Of a stretch of DNA of 64,000 nt, positions 44,921-56,056 are shown piece by piece. The DNA is from Daucus carota subsp. sativus (taxonomy: Eukaryota; Streptophyta; Magnoliopsida; Apiales; Apiaceae). Position 1 is the stretch's first letter; each line of letters opens with the position of its first letter. The stretch is from assembly GCF_001625215.2 (NCBI RefSeq), contig NC_030383.2:10986779-11050778 (forward strand). Reading direction: 5' to 3'. Below the pieces are notes generated by a model. That model did no database searches and had not been told where the DNA came from. It saw only the letters and a program-made list of their open reading frames with translations. Made by a program: the position numbers and the translations under genes.

Positions 44921-46194
44921 CTAGATGAGAAGCCGCGCGTTGCGGCGGCCTATAAAAATTATAATAATGATTTAATATTAATATTTCTATAATAAAATAA
45001 TTTTATGGTTGTCTATAAAATGTATATTAATGTTTCAAAATTAATATTTGTAGGATAAAATAAATTTTATATTATAAAAATCTTAATGTAATACTAATAT
45101 TAATATATAAAATTGCAAAATTGGACTATAATTCATGGTGAAAAAATGAAAATAAATTTATACACATAATTAACAATTTAAAGCACGACGAATCTTAATT
45201 TTATTTGTGTGTTTTTTTTAAAGTAATCACGTTCTTACATTGTCACCTCACTCCAATTTTTTTGGATTGATTGTGCACAAAAACATCTAACTTAAATCCG
45301 TGAGATAGCGGTCTATAACTACACTTACTTGTAACAACCTTTATTTTTTAATATTATATAAACAGCTTTCACTTAAAAATTGTTTGAACGGAGCAAAGTA
45401 AATCGTATAGAAATTAACAACACCAAACATTCCGATGAACAAAACAAATATTATAAAAGAATAACCAACAAACATACATCACTATCCATCAATATCAATC
45501 TATTGATATCATCCATCAATATCATGTCAAGATTTTATTTTTTTCCCATGTTTGGATTTGTCGACTCCCACGTAGCGGTCTATAACTATCTTTGCTCGCA
45601 GCAACCTTTATTTTTTTAATACTGTATAAACATGCTTCACTTATTGTTGCAGAAGAACAGCACCATCGAGTTAGAAATCGTTGCTTGCAACAACCTTTAT
45701 TTTTTCAGTACTGTATAAACAGCCTCACTCATCGTTGCAGTCGAACAGCACCACCGAGTTAGAAATCGTTACTTGCAACAACCTTTATTTGTTTAGTACT
45801 GTATAAACAGCCTTCACTTATCGTTGCAGAAGAACAACAACACCGAGTTAGAAATCGAGCAAGAACTATATGAGGTTGTGTTTAGATGATCCAAAACCCT
45901 ACGATCTATAGGGGTATTTATAGGTGCAGAGAGACTTGTGTGCTACTCTTTCCCATAATTAAATAATCTGAGACAAAATCAGATTAAAACTTTCAAGCTA
46001 CTATATTCCATAAATAATCTGAAACAAAATCAGATTGTGAAACTTGCTTCTAATATACCCGAAACTAAAAAAAGTCGTTCTAATTTTTGATATTTTTCAT
46101 ACAAAAATTCCAAAAAAATTAGAAAAATAGAACGGAGCGATGTGAGAGGCGCCACCTACACGCCCCTCGCTTCTCCTTTATATAAGTATATTGA
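44921..46194 (-). mobile_element. Non-autonomous Helitron, 1274 bp
   Basis: Read on the minus strand it starts TCAATATACTTATATAAAGG and ends CTCATCTAG. Eleven bases before the CTAG-end is a GCCGC/GCGGC hairpin, and it sits between A and T with no target duplication. These are the Helitron rules. The unfilled site is visible in MITE copy 1 (about 14450, GTAATTGTTC). No Rep/helicase coding is present. The body contains about 90-bp tandem repeats (45593-45862). Confidence 0.9.
45593..45862. repeat. Tandem repeat, three units of about 90 bp, inside the Helitron
   Basis: Each unit has GCAACAACCTTTATTT, TACTGTATAAACA, TCGTTGCAG and GAGTTAGAAATCG in this order, starting near 45593, 45681 and 45773. 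A worn copy of the first part lies at about 45330. Confidence 0.85.
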
Positions 46195-46376
46195 TTGTTC
46201 TATCTTTTGATGACGATGTTTATGTTGTAGAACATATTCTGCAGGTTGTGTGATGTTTATAAATAGTGTAGAACAAAAAAAATTAAGATTCAAATGACTA
46301 TATTATATTTTATGAATCTTGTATTCCAATACTCCAATATTTTTTGTACTCCATAGAATTTGACTCTAGGACTTAA

Positions 46377-47076
46377 TACTATTTTCAAGAGTTTTTTAAT
46401 AGTCTCTTAAATATAATATAACAATTATGATTCTCAATAATATAGTATAATTTTAAGTGTGTCAACTTCAACGATGCTCTCCATATCCTCTCATTATTAT
46501 ATATTTTGTTCGTATTTATACCGGCTATGTTAAAGATTAAAATTCATGTAGTGTGGGAATGCATTTTGTATTATTAAAAACAAATTTAGAGCCACTACAC
46601 GGCTCCTGAAAATAGAGGAGAGAGAAGAGATTCTTAAAGTTTTTAAGAGTGAGCATCTTTTGGAGCTCAATTATTGATCATCCTTTTTATATAAAGCTTA
46701 TTTAAAAGTTTATTGGTGATGCTCTAACGTGACTTATGTGGTAAGTTGAGAGTTTATAGTGGCTATCGAATAATTTTAACTTATTAATGACTTATGGGTT
46801 ATTAAAAATATAATAATAAAAATAAAAATGATTTACGTGTAACTTATGATTTATGAGTAAATTTTGTCAAAATAAAAAAGTTTTAAAAAATTAAGTTATT
46901 GAAAAAAGAATCTCAAACTAACTTTAATTTTTAATCAGTTTCTGACTTGATTCTGATTTTAAGCCGATTTCTGAATTAATTACCCAAACATATATTTTTT
47001 CAACTTAGAGCCAAAAATCACTCAAAACCCAAACAAATAGACTCACCGGTCTTTTGATGCTAGCCCTTGGCGGTTG
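46377..47076. other. No gene seen; paralogue of sequence upstream of copy G
   Basis: 46377-46870 follows 51695-52160 with moderate divergence, so this belongs to the duplicated FSH surroundings. 46900-47045 resembles ends of decayed MITEs. Confidence 0.55.
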
Positions 47077-48129
47077 GAGCAAGTCCAATAAGTTACCTAT
47101 ATGATGTCCTAAACTCACATTTAGGTAATGTGTCAAAAAAATGCACTCCAAGTGTTATTCTAAATCACTAGCACAACCTTAATTCTCCTATCCATTACCT
47201 ATTTATAAGTAACCTCTAGTCATTTTAGAAAACTGGATATCAGATTCACCTCGTTTAAACAATTACCTGCATCAGGTTAAACACAATCACTCTAACGTGA
47301 AACGACATGACTACGTTAATGTATTCCGTGTCTTGTTTGTAAAATAAAAGATAATGAGTATTTTTTTAACAAATAATGATAAAAATCACGTAAGTTTCAA
47401 TTTTTATTTGTGATACCCCCATTTACAAGCATGTCTCTTTAATTTTATCTTGTACGTTCAAATATTTAGAATGTTGTTGTCAAAAAATTTACACACAATT
47501 TTGTTTCCTTTCAAAAAAGAATATACATTATTTTTAATGTCAATAAAGCATGATACATATTTAAAAATGAAAAAAAATTAATTAATATGTCAAATTTTAT
47601 TCCAATATAAATGATATATATATCTTCTATTTTTGTAATTAAAATGTTAAATTTTATTCTAATATAAAATGATACAGTTTTTATTTTTGTGTATAAACTT
47701 ACGTCGAGGGAACACTTGCAAAATATTTAAATTTATTTTTCAAATTATTTTGGAAAATAAATTAAAACTACATTAGATGTCTAACCATCATAAATGTTGC
47801 AGCGGTATACTTGATATCGAGGAAACGGGAATCAGTTTAGAAGTCTGATGTATTTGCAATGTCGTTTAATAAATTACTGTAGCGTTTCACCGCACCTAAC
47901 CCTAATAATTACATGAGATCAATCTGATTTCCTTTATTCTTGTTTAATATTTATGAATAAAATAATTATCTCTCTCCTTCTTTCTTTGTCTATTCTCTCA
48001 TTTTGGGGATTACTATTGGAGTTGACACTAAAAATAGATTACCTAAATCACTAAGACATACTAGCACTCATTATTTTATATTATTTATTATTTATAAGTA
48101 ATAGGATAGGTAATCTATTGGACTTGCTC
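47077..48129. mobile_element. PIF/Harbinger-like TIR element, 1053 bp, non-coding
   Basis: Termini GAGCAAGTCCAATAAGTTAC and, inverted, GAGCAAGTCCAATAGATTAC. Flanks TTG (47074-47076) and TTA (48130-48132) fit a 3-bp target duplication with one change. AT-rich interior without a transposase. Confidence 0.72.
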
Positions 48130-48287
48130 TTAGCAGGTTGGCCCTTTACATTACTCTCCGCATCCGCGGTCATGCAAACAGGCGGGGACAGAGTTTGAAT
48201 TTTTAACTCGCAGGGTATAAATAAATGTTATTATATACAGGAAAAAAACAGAAATTTAACATCAATAAGATGATATATGAGATCTAA

Positions 48288-48706
48288 GAGTTAAGTTCTA
48301 TGGAGTACATAAAAACATTGGAGTATTGGAGTACAAGTTTTAATTTTTTAGTTTAATCATAAATAATATATTTGATTATACAAATTTATATACAATCTAT
48401 CATTTATAAGTTGTCTTGCACATAATTGTCTATCAATCTTTAATATCCTTCAACTTTAACAAGTATTAACATTATTGTTCTGCTTATTAGTTATATTGCA
48501 GAACATAGAGTCTTGTAATTTATAAAAGTCCTTATTTTACCTTTTGATTACAATGTTTATGTTGTGTAGAACATAATGTGCAGGTTATTAAATGTTTACG
48601 AATATTATTGAACAAAAAAATTGAAATTTAGATGAATAGATTACATTTTATCCAACTTTGTACTCCAATACTCCAATATATTGTGTACTCCATTGAACTT
48701 TACTCT
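48288..48706. mobile_element. Mutator-type MITE (AGTTAAGTTCTATGG family), copy 3
   Basis: Termini GAGTTAAGTTCTATGGAGTA and the inverse; perfect 9-bp target duplication GAGATCTAA (48279-48287, 48707-48715). 419 bp. Confidence 0.9.
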
Positions 48707-48746
48707 GAGATCTAAATCTCATTTATATATAATCTAATTTAACGGC

Positions 48747-49467
48747 TAGGGGTGTAAAACGATACAGACTATTCGGTGTTTCGGCTTACTCGAAAATATG
48801 ATACATATCCTATATCCGTTTTATAAACGATCCAAATCTGGCGAAAAAATTAGACGCAGATAATATATGATCCCAGATACGAGCACTCCTATGCCCGCTC
48901 AGATTAAGTCTCATATATTTTTTCGTAATATGATCCTACCCGTATACCCGAATATGATCCATGGTTCATATTCGATTTGAACTCATATACATGTTATATT
49001 TTTAATTCATTACATTTGTAAGTAAATAATCATCATTTTATAAAATTTTAATATCTTTTTTAAGTTTAAATCTTCATAAAATATGATTTATTCAATGTGA
49101 CAATACTTATTATCTTCATATATATATTTAATAAAATATATATACTGACATATAATTGTAAGTTTAATTTAAACTTGTTATATTTTATAATATTATGTTT
49201 ATTTAGACTAAACGATAATTATTGGAATAATTACAATAATAATAATAATAATATTTAATGTTAGTGGATCATAACCGGCCCATATTCGATGGATCATAAA
49301 CTACCCGGGAAAATATGGTATTGGATCATATTCGGTTCAGATCTGGATCTCAAATATCTGGGATCAATTTATCTCCGAATAAAATGATCCCGGACTCAAA
49401 TCTGGACATGTTAAATGGATACGTGAGCAGAAATACCTAATATCACCCGGATCATTTTACGGTCCTA
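48747..49467. mobile_element. hAT-type non-autonomous element, 721 bp
   Basis: Starts TAGGGGTGTAAAACGAT; the inverted right end reads TAGGACCGTAAAATGAT. Flanks TTAACGGC and CTAACGGC are an 8-bp target duplication with one change. Interior is rich in GGATCATA-type repeats. No transposase is seen. Confidence 0.75.
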
Positions 49468-49475
49468 CTAACGGC

Positions 49476-50145
49476 CCATCATGGGCATCCTACACAAATA
49501 CAATACACCATCACACACACATAATCCTTCCTAAACCATTCTATTTTTAATTTGATTTCTCCGTCCAATCGGCGAGTTTGTTTTAAAAGACGAATTCATT
49601 TAATTTACGTACCATATATGCGATGTTTCAACATGATTTTCATATAATTCTCATTTTAAGTGTTCTCCCACATTCTATATAATAATATTATTAATGTATA
49701 AGAAAACAATGAGCTTAAAATATATTGCAAACGAATTGACATCTTTAGGTTGTGGACGCCATCTATACCACAACTTTTATAAAAATAATTGAAATAGCAA
49801 TTTTCAAACAAATTGACAACAAATAACAGCTTATAAACGCAAGGATGGCATTATGACAATTTCAGACCCGACCCGAATCTGCAATCCGATTTACTGAGAC
49901 AAAACTTGAAAGTGGTCTAAAAATTACAGATTGACCTGAAATGGACCCGAAATGAAATAGTACTTTTACCATTTTATGGTAAAAACGGTGAATTATTGGT
50001 GTAGTCGCAGTGGGTACAACAATACAAGTCTGAAGGGGAAGAGCAGAAAGCAGAAGTGACAAAGTCCAGTGTGATAGAAAGCAGTATCTTGTGTTTGGTA
50101 CTTGATGCATCAGATAATCAGACAACATCCTCTTTGTTGACAGAG
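49476..50145. other. Spacer left of FSH copy G
   Basis: No gene. 49960-50145 matches the sequence left of copy C (4560-4766), including the downstream flank and CAGTGTGATAGAAAGCAG. Confidence 0.6.
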
Positions 50146-51285
50146 CTACATAAGTGAGCGGATCGCTTTAGGAGCTGCAAATGAGGCTTGAACCTTGTCC
50201 AGGAAACTGTTCATTACTTTCAAACCTTTTTCATCTACAACAAAACAGACTTCCTTGTATTATTTTCAAAACTTATGCTGATGACATTAAAGTGTACAAG
50301 ATCAATGAAAGGGTGGTGTGATTCGTGCCAGGGTAAAAAAGCTTACCGAGTTTTGGTATCTCATGACCCCCGGAGTGAAAAATAACAAAAGGATCAAGAA
50401 ATGAATCCAATAGTTCAATCGCATTCAACTTTGTAAAGTCGTTCTCACCTATTAGTGTTTTAGAAAACAAAAAGGAATTGAGATTATGATACGGTATATT
50501 GATGAGATTAATTAATTAAGGATTTGATGAATACCGAAGCAGTGGAGTGAGGGAATCTGAATTATAGAGGAAAATGCATTTTCGGCTAGCTTTGGAGCTT
50601 CACCCCCTATACATTCTAATTTACTTCCGGACATCACCATTACAAATTTTAAATCTTCCACTTTGGTGAGAGCAACACCCTGCCATGCACCAAATATACA
50701 CCATGCTATGAATGTCTGAATTACATAATCCGCAAGACAGGTTGAAAGTGAGAAGTATTTTACCTGGGCTTGCATTCCTGGTAAGGCAGCCGCTACACAA
50801 GCTCCCTTGATGTAAATAAATCAACAAAAACAAAGGATTCGTGTCATGTAACAAATTATCAAGACAGTTGCTACTGTCTAGTAAAGTAGTAGTTCATGGT
50901 TAAGAGAAAAGTACCATAGACATGCCGAGAACCCCATCAAATGGGCCAAGCTTTACCATAGTTTCCTCAATGTATGCTATGGACTCATTGAACATGATGT
51001 TCATTTTGGTTACATCCTGACATATATTGGCATGTAGAAGCATCAAATTACAAGTTAAGTTTAAGTGATAAAATTATAACTTATAATTAGTACAAGTTAA
51101 CTAGGTACTTGAGCGTTAAACCAGGTAAAAGCCGGAAAATCTTCATCTTCGACACGAAAAGGAGCATCTATGAACACAAGGTCCATCCTGTCCAGTACAT
51201 TTGAAGGCCATACTTCAAGCCCTTCTTTCAGGATCGCAGCGCTACTGTGAGTACCGTGAAGGCAAAGGATTTTCGATTTCTTCAT
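50146..51285 (-). CDS. FSH-type (OVCA2-like) serine hydrolase, copy G, six exons
   Basis: Exons: 51285-51109, 51016-50915, 50805-50764, 50679-50535, 50448-50347, 50234-50146; 657 nt, 218 residues. All junctions keep frame and use GT-AG. Starts MKKSKILCLHGTHSSAAILK. GMSMG (Ser92), GENDF (Asp159) and GGHEIP (His184) are present. Exon 4 protein (GVALTKVEDLKF...) is the same as in copy C, and exon 1 differs only at a few positions (for example LDRMD for LERMD). It looks intact. It is the last member of the array before unrelated genes. Confidence 0.85.
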
Positions 51286-52682
51286 ACTAGATATCAGATT
51301 CGATCCGGTTCGTTTCACCATTTGCAGTTCTGCGTCAATCAAATTTAATGTGAAAGAGCTCTGCTCTACTCCCTGTTGTTTATGAAATGCCCCACACATA
51401 TCCAGGCTCCAGCTACCTCAACTAACCATGTTTATGGCCTATTGGCCTGGTCCTGAGTTCCGTGCCCATGCGATAATAAAATATGTTCGTATTTCCGCTA
51501 CTAAATTTAAAAAATTAACATAAATAAAAAGAATTTAAGTGGGAGACCCACAGTAACGAAGATAGACCATCGTGAAGACGTGAATGGACAAAGGAGAAGC
51601 ATGTTTTTTTGATTGGTCAAAAAATGCGAGGAAATTTTTGAAATATATTCATAGTATGAGTCTGTCTGGCCAAATTTATAAGTTATGACTTAATAATATT
51701 TTCAAGAATTTTCTTGTAGGCTGTTGAATATAATATAAAAAATACGACTTTTAAGAATATAGTGTGATTTTAAGAGTGTCAATTTCAACAATGCTCTCTA
51801 TATTCTCTCATTATTATATATTTTATTAATATTTAAACCCATTGCTTTAAAGATTCAAATTCATGTTGTGGAGGGAATTCATTTTTTATTATTAAAATAT
51901 AAATTAAAAGCCACTAAATGACTGTTAAAATAGAGAAGAAAGAAAAGGATCTTACTCGGTGCTCAATTTATGATCCTCCTCTTTTTGAGTTACGAGCCTA
52001 TTTAGAATCTTTTCGAGTTGCTCTAATATGACTTATAACGTGATTTATGTGATAAGTTAGGAATTTAAAATGTCTGTTTAGGTAATTTTGACTTGTTAAT
52101 AACTTATGTGTTATTAAAAATTTAATAATAAAAATAAAAATGATTTATGTGTAACTTATGATTTATAAATAATTTTTTAATAGAGAATTTTATTAATAAA
52201 ACAAATATAAATAATTATATAAATAATGATAGATACCAACATGTCCTTTTTTTAATATAAAATATTATTATTAAAAACAAACAGGAAGCATCGTATAAGT
52301 CTTATTAACACTGACGTGTACCACGTCAATCAAACTCGGACTATTATATACTTTTAATTATAATATTGTCTACTCTAAGACAATTTCTTTTCCATTTATT
52401 ATGAAATATGAGAAATATGATTCAAAATTATTATAAAAATATATTATTACATATTAATATTATAAAAATATTAATAGACAGATGATAAAAATATTTATTT
52501 TTTTACACTAATAATTTATGATATAAAAAAATATGAAAACTAAAATTTTAAGAGAGGATATAATCAACCAGTATAATTTATTGATCTTTCAATTCATCAA
52601 TTAAATTATTAACAAAATAATATTAAAATTTAAATTACAAATAATAAATTTAATTACACGATCGCTTGTGCTTGGTTTAATG
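51286..52682. other. Upstream region of copy G and AT-rich spacer
   Basis: No gene. 51400-52170 is the paralogue of 44300-44670 plus 46377-46870. From about 52200 the sequence is very AT-rich without recognisable features. Confidence 0.55.
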
Positions 52683-53262
52683 TAGGCCTGACAATTTGAC
52701 ACGTAACACGCTAACACCAAACGAAATGACACGAAAAATATGGATATGGGTTTTGATTTCCCATAAACAAAACAAGAAAGTACACGAAAACGAAATTACA
52801 CAATAAATTTCGTGTCGGATATGGATTTTCATTTGGGGTACACAAAATACACCAAATATTTATAAATAATATTTATTATATATATGTTATGATATATTAA
52901 ATATATAATTGTGTAAAAATTATATATTTATATGTATGTGTGGATATATATTGTAGACACATTAACAATTTATAGAGAATTATATGTAAGTATAAATATA
53001 TCATTCACATTTAATAAAATTATAAAGAAAAATATATATTAAATCTATTATTTGATTAAAAAATACATTAATATTTTTATATATAATATACACGAAAAGT
53101 ACATGAAATGTACACGAAACATTTCGGATCATATACGGGTTTCAAATTAGGTACACAAAATTAATAACAAGCGGATACATGTTTCACCTTCGAGTACACG
53201 AAACACAAAAATATACGAGGTGAAAGTATACGAAACCAAACGATTGCCACTTGCCACCCCTA
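52683..53262. mobile_element. hAT-type non-autonomous element, 580 bp
   Basis: Left end TAGGCCTGACAATTTGACAC, inverted right end TAGGGGTGGCAAGTGGCAA. Flanks GTTTAATG (52675-52682) and GTTTAATT (53263-53270) form an 8-bp target duplication with one change. Interior has many TACACGAAA motifs. Its right end lies about 200 bp upstream of the COG5 start codon. Confidence 0.72.
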
Positions 53263-53460
53263 GTTTAATTGTTGGCAGTGATTAATTAGCAACTTTTAGA
53301 AATGACTATACATTAATTTAATTTTTATTTTGTTATTTCAAGTATTTTCATCTAATGACCGAGGAAATTAAATCTTAATACTCTATAATCGCTTCTCCAA
53401 ATACATATCGAGTCTGGTAAACAAGTGTGGAATAGAAGACGGAGCAAAACAGATCCAACA

Positions 53461-56023
53461 ATGGCGTCTCCGGCGACACCGCGACAATACCCACTCCAAC
53501 GCATCTCCACCTTCAAAGACCGCCCCTCCACCACCGCATCAACCCCTTCTTCCCCTCTCTCCTCCTTCGCCTCCGATCCCATCTTCTCCGTCTTCCTCTC
53601 CGCCGACTTCAACTCCACCTCCTTTTCCTCCACCGCTCTCTCCACCGGCTCCTCCATAGCCATCGCCGAGAAGCTCCAGCTCGCCATTCGCACTCTCGAG
53701 AACCAGCTTCGATCCCAGGTCCTTTCGCACCACACCCATCTTCTCTCCCAGCTCTCTAATCTCCACCAGGCTGATTCTTCGCTTACCCATCTGAGAAACT
53801 CGCTGAGTACTCTGCAGTCATCGCTGCTGCGTCTGCGGGCCGAGATCACGGAGCCCAATAAGGCGATAAAGTCGAAGACTACCCAGCTTTCGAATTTGCA
53901 TTCGAGTGTGTCGTATTTGCAGGGGACGATTAGGTTGATTCGGTTGTCGAGGAAGCTGAGGGGGTTGATGGGGGTGGAGAGTTTGGATTTGTCGAAATGT
54001 GCGCAGTTGTATTATGAGGTTGTGAGTTTGTTTAATGAGAGTGATTTGGGGGGAATTGGGGTTGTGGAGGAGGAAATGAAGTGGGTTTTGGAGTGCGGGG
54101 AGGAGTTGCGGGTGAAGGGGATGGAGGTTCTTGAGAGAGGGTTGGAGTCGTTTAATCAGGCGGAAGTTGGGGCGGGGTTGCAGGTGTTTTATAATTTAGG
54201 GGAGTTACGTGGTACTGTGGAGGGATTGGTTGGGAAGTATAAGAATGTTGGTGTCAAGAGTATTGCCAATGCGTTGGATATGAAGGCGATTTCGAGTGGT
54301 GGGGGGATGTATGGAGGAGGGCCGGGTGGGATACAGAGGAGTGGGACGCCGCAGATTGGGGGTGGGAGTAAGGCCAAGGAAGCGTTGTGGCAACGGATGA
54401 ATGGGTGTATGGATCAGTTGCATAGTATTGTTGTGGCTGTTTGGCATTTACAGAGAGTCTTGTCGAAGAAGAGGGATCCGTTTACTCATGTGTTGTTGCT
54501 CGACGAGGTTATGCAGGTATGGTTTATGTAGTATTGTTGTTGTCGGTTTTGTGGTTTTATGTAATTATATATTATCTTGAGCTAAATGTTTAGATAGAAT
54601 TCTGAAAATGATAATAAGGATGATCTGATATGTAGTATCTTGTATCCTATTCAAATAGGCATAGGTAAACCAAACATATTAGTGTATCCCGCTCTCAAAG
54701 TACTTTATTAATTAGGGAGTAAGAGTATGCACAAGCACACTGCAACACCTATGCACAAGCACACTGCAACACCTTAACCTAACTTGTAAATTTTTTTAAC
54801 AAATCTTGTTTTGTCCTAATATCCAGTGTCTCGTTAGAAGTCATAATTTGATTGTGTAGAGTAGGCTACCTTCAAATTTTTATTAGCTAAGGTAATTTAT
54901 TAATGCCATCATTGGTGTTGTATTGCTGTTATCAGTTATCAGCATTGTAATATTATTAACTTTTATTAGCTCTTATCATCTTAGGAAGGTAATTTGATGT
55001 TAACATATAGAGTTTGGGAGGCACTTCTGAAAAGCTTTGCTAACCAAATGAAAAAAAAACCTTTATTAGCCAAATAAAATGTCAGTTTTATGGTTTTATG
55101 CAAGTACAGAAGGTGGAGCTAAATGTTTTGATAGAATTATGAAAAATGATATCGAGGATGGTGTGGTATACAGCATGTTGCATCGCATACAATAATATAA
55201 ATAGGTACTCCCCCTGTCCCTTCAGATTGTTAACATGTGGCAGATAAGGTGACACGCATTTTAAGGTTCCAATAAGTATAGTTTCATATATTATTTTAAC
55301 TTTTATGTTCTTTAAAATAAGAATTTCGTCTTAAAATTTTTAATAAAAAAATAAATTTTGAAAGGTAAGTTATGAAATTATACTTTATATCCACCTTAAA
55401 ATGCACGTCAAGCAGTGCAAGAAAACTGTTAACAAATGGATGGGATGGAGGGAGTATAACTAAACCAAACATATAAGCGTATCCTGCTCTGGAGTAGTTA
55501 AAAGTAGGGGAGTAGGATGTACTCTATACTCACCATGCCTTAACTCATAAGAAATATTAACCCAATATAATTTTGTACAGAAATGTAGTTTTTGGTTTGA
55601 AAGCTTAATTTTTTAATTCAGAGAACAGTCTCCCTTCAAAGTGGAGGACAAACAATTGGTTATTGTTGGTGTATCAAATTATGTTTGTTATTACTTTGTA
55701 CAATCAAGTTAATGACTAGTTACACCAATGGTGTTGTACTGAAGGTATGGTTTAGGTAGTTTATGGTTAATAGTTTTATGTTAAGTACATTATCTCTGGC
55801 TAATAGTATTGGTACGATTGGATGTTGGAGTTGTGAAAAATGATATTGAGGATGATGTGATGTATGTATGTTGCAGGCATAGAAACAGGGATAACCAAAT
55901 ATATCAGATTATCATTGTATACCACTCATAAGTCTTAAGTATTCGTAAGTAGGGGATTAGGATGAAATGCAGGCACACCTTACCCATACTCGTAGTAGTA
56001 CAGAGGTATTGCCATAAAAATAA

Positions 56024-56056
<33 letters not shown>

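Larger units (their letters stand above)
44677..46367. mobile_element. Mutator-type MITE (AGTTAAGTTCTATGG family), copy 2, split by a Helitron
   Basis: Ends GAGTTAAGTTCTATGGAGTA and its inverse; perfect 9-bp target duplication AGGACTTAA (44668-44676, 46368-46376). Without the Helitron (44921-46194) it is 417 bp, like copies 1 and 3. The matching place upstream of copy G (about 51685) is uninterrupted. Confidence 0.9.

Noticed and set aside
46900-47045. A MITE with AACTTATAAGTC-like ends upstream of 47077
   Set aside because: Only one plausible end; target duplication and partner end not found.
53352-53858. 168-codon open frame on the minus strand
   Set aside because: Antisense shadow of COG5 exon 1, produced by its GC-biased codons.
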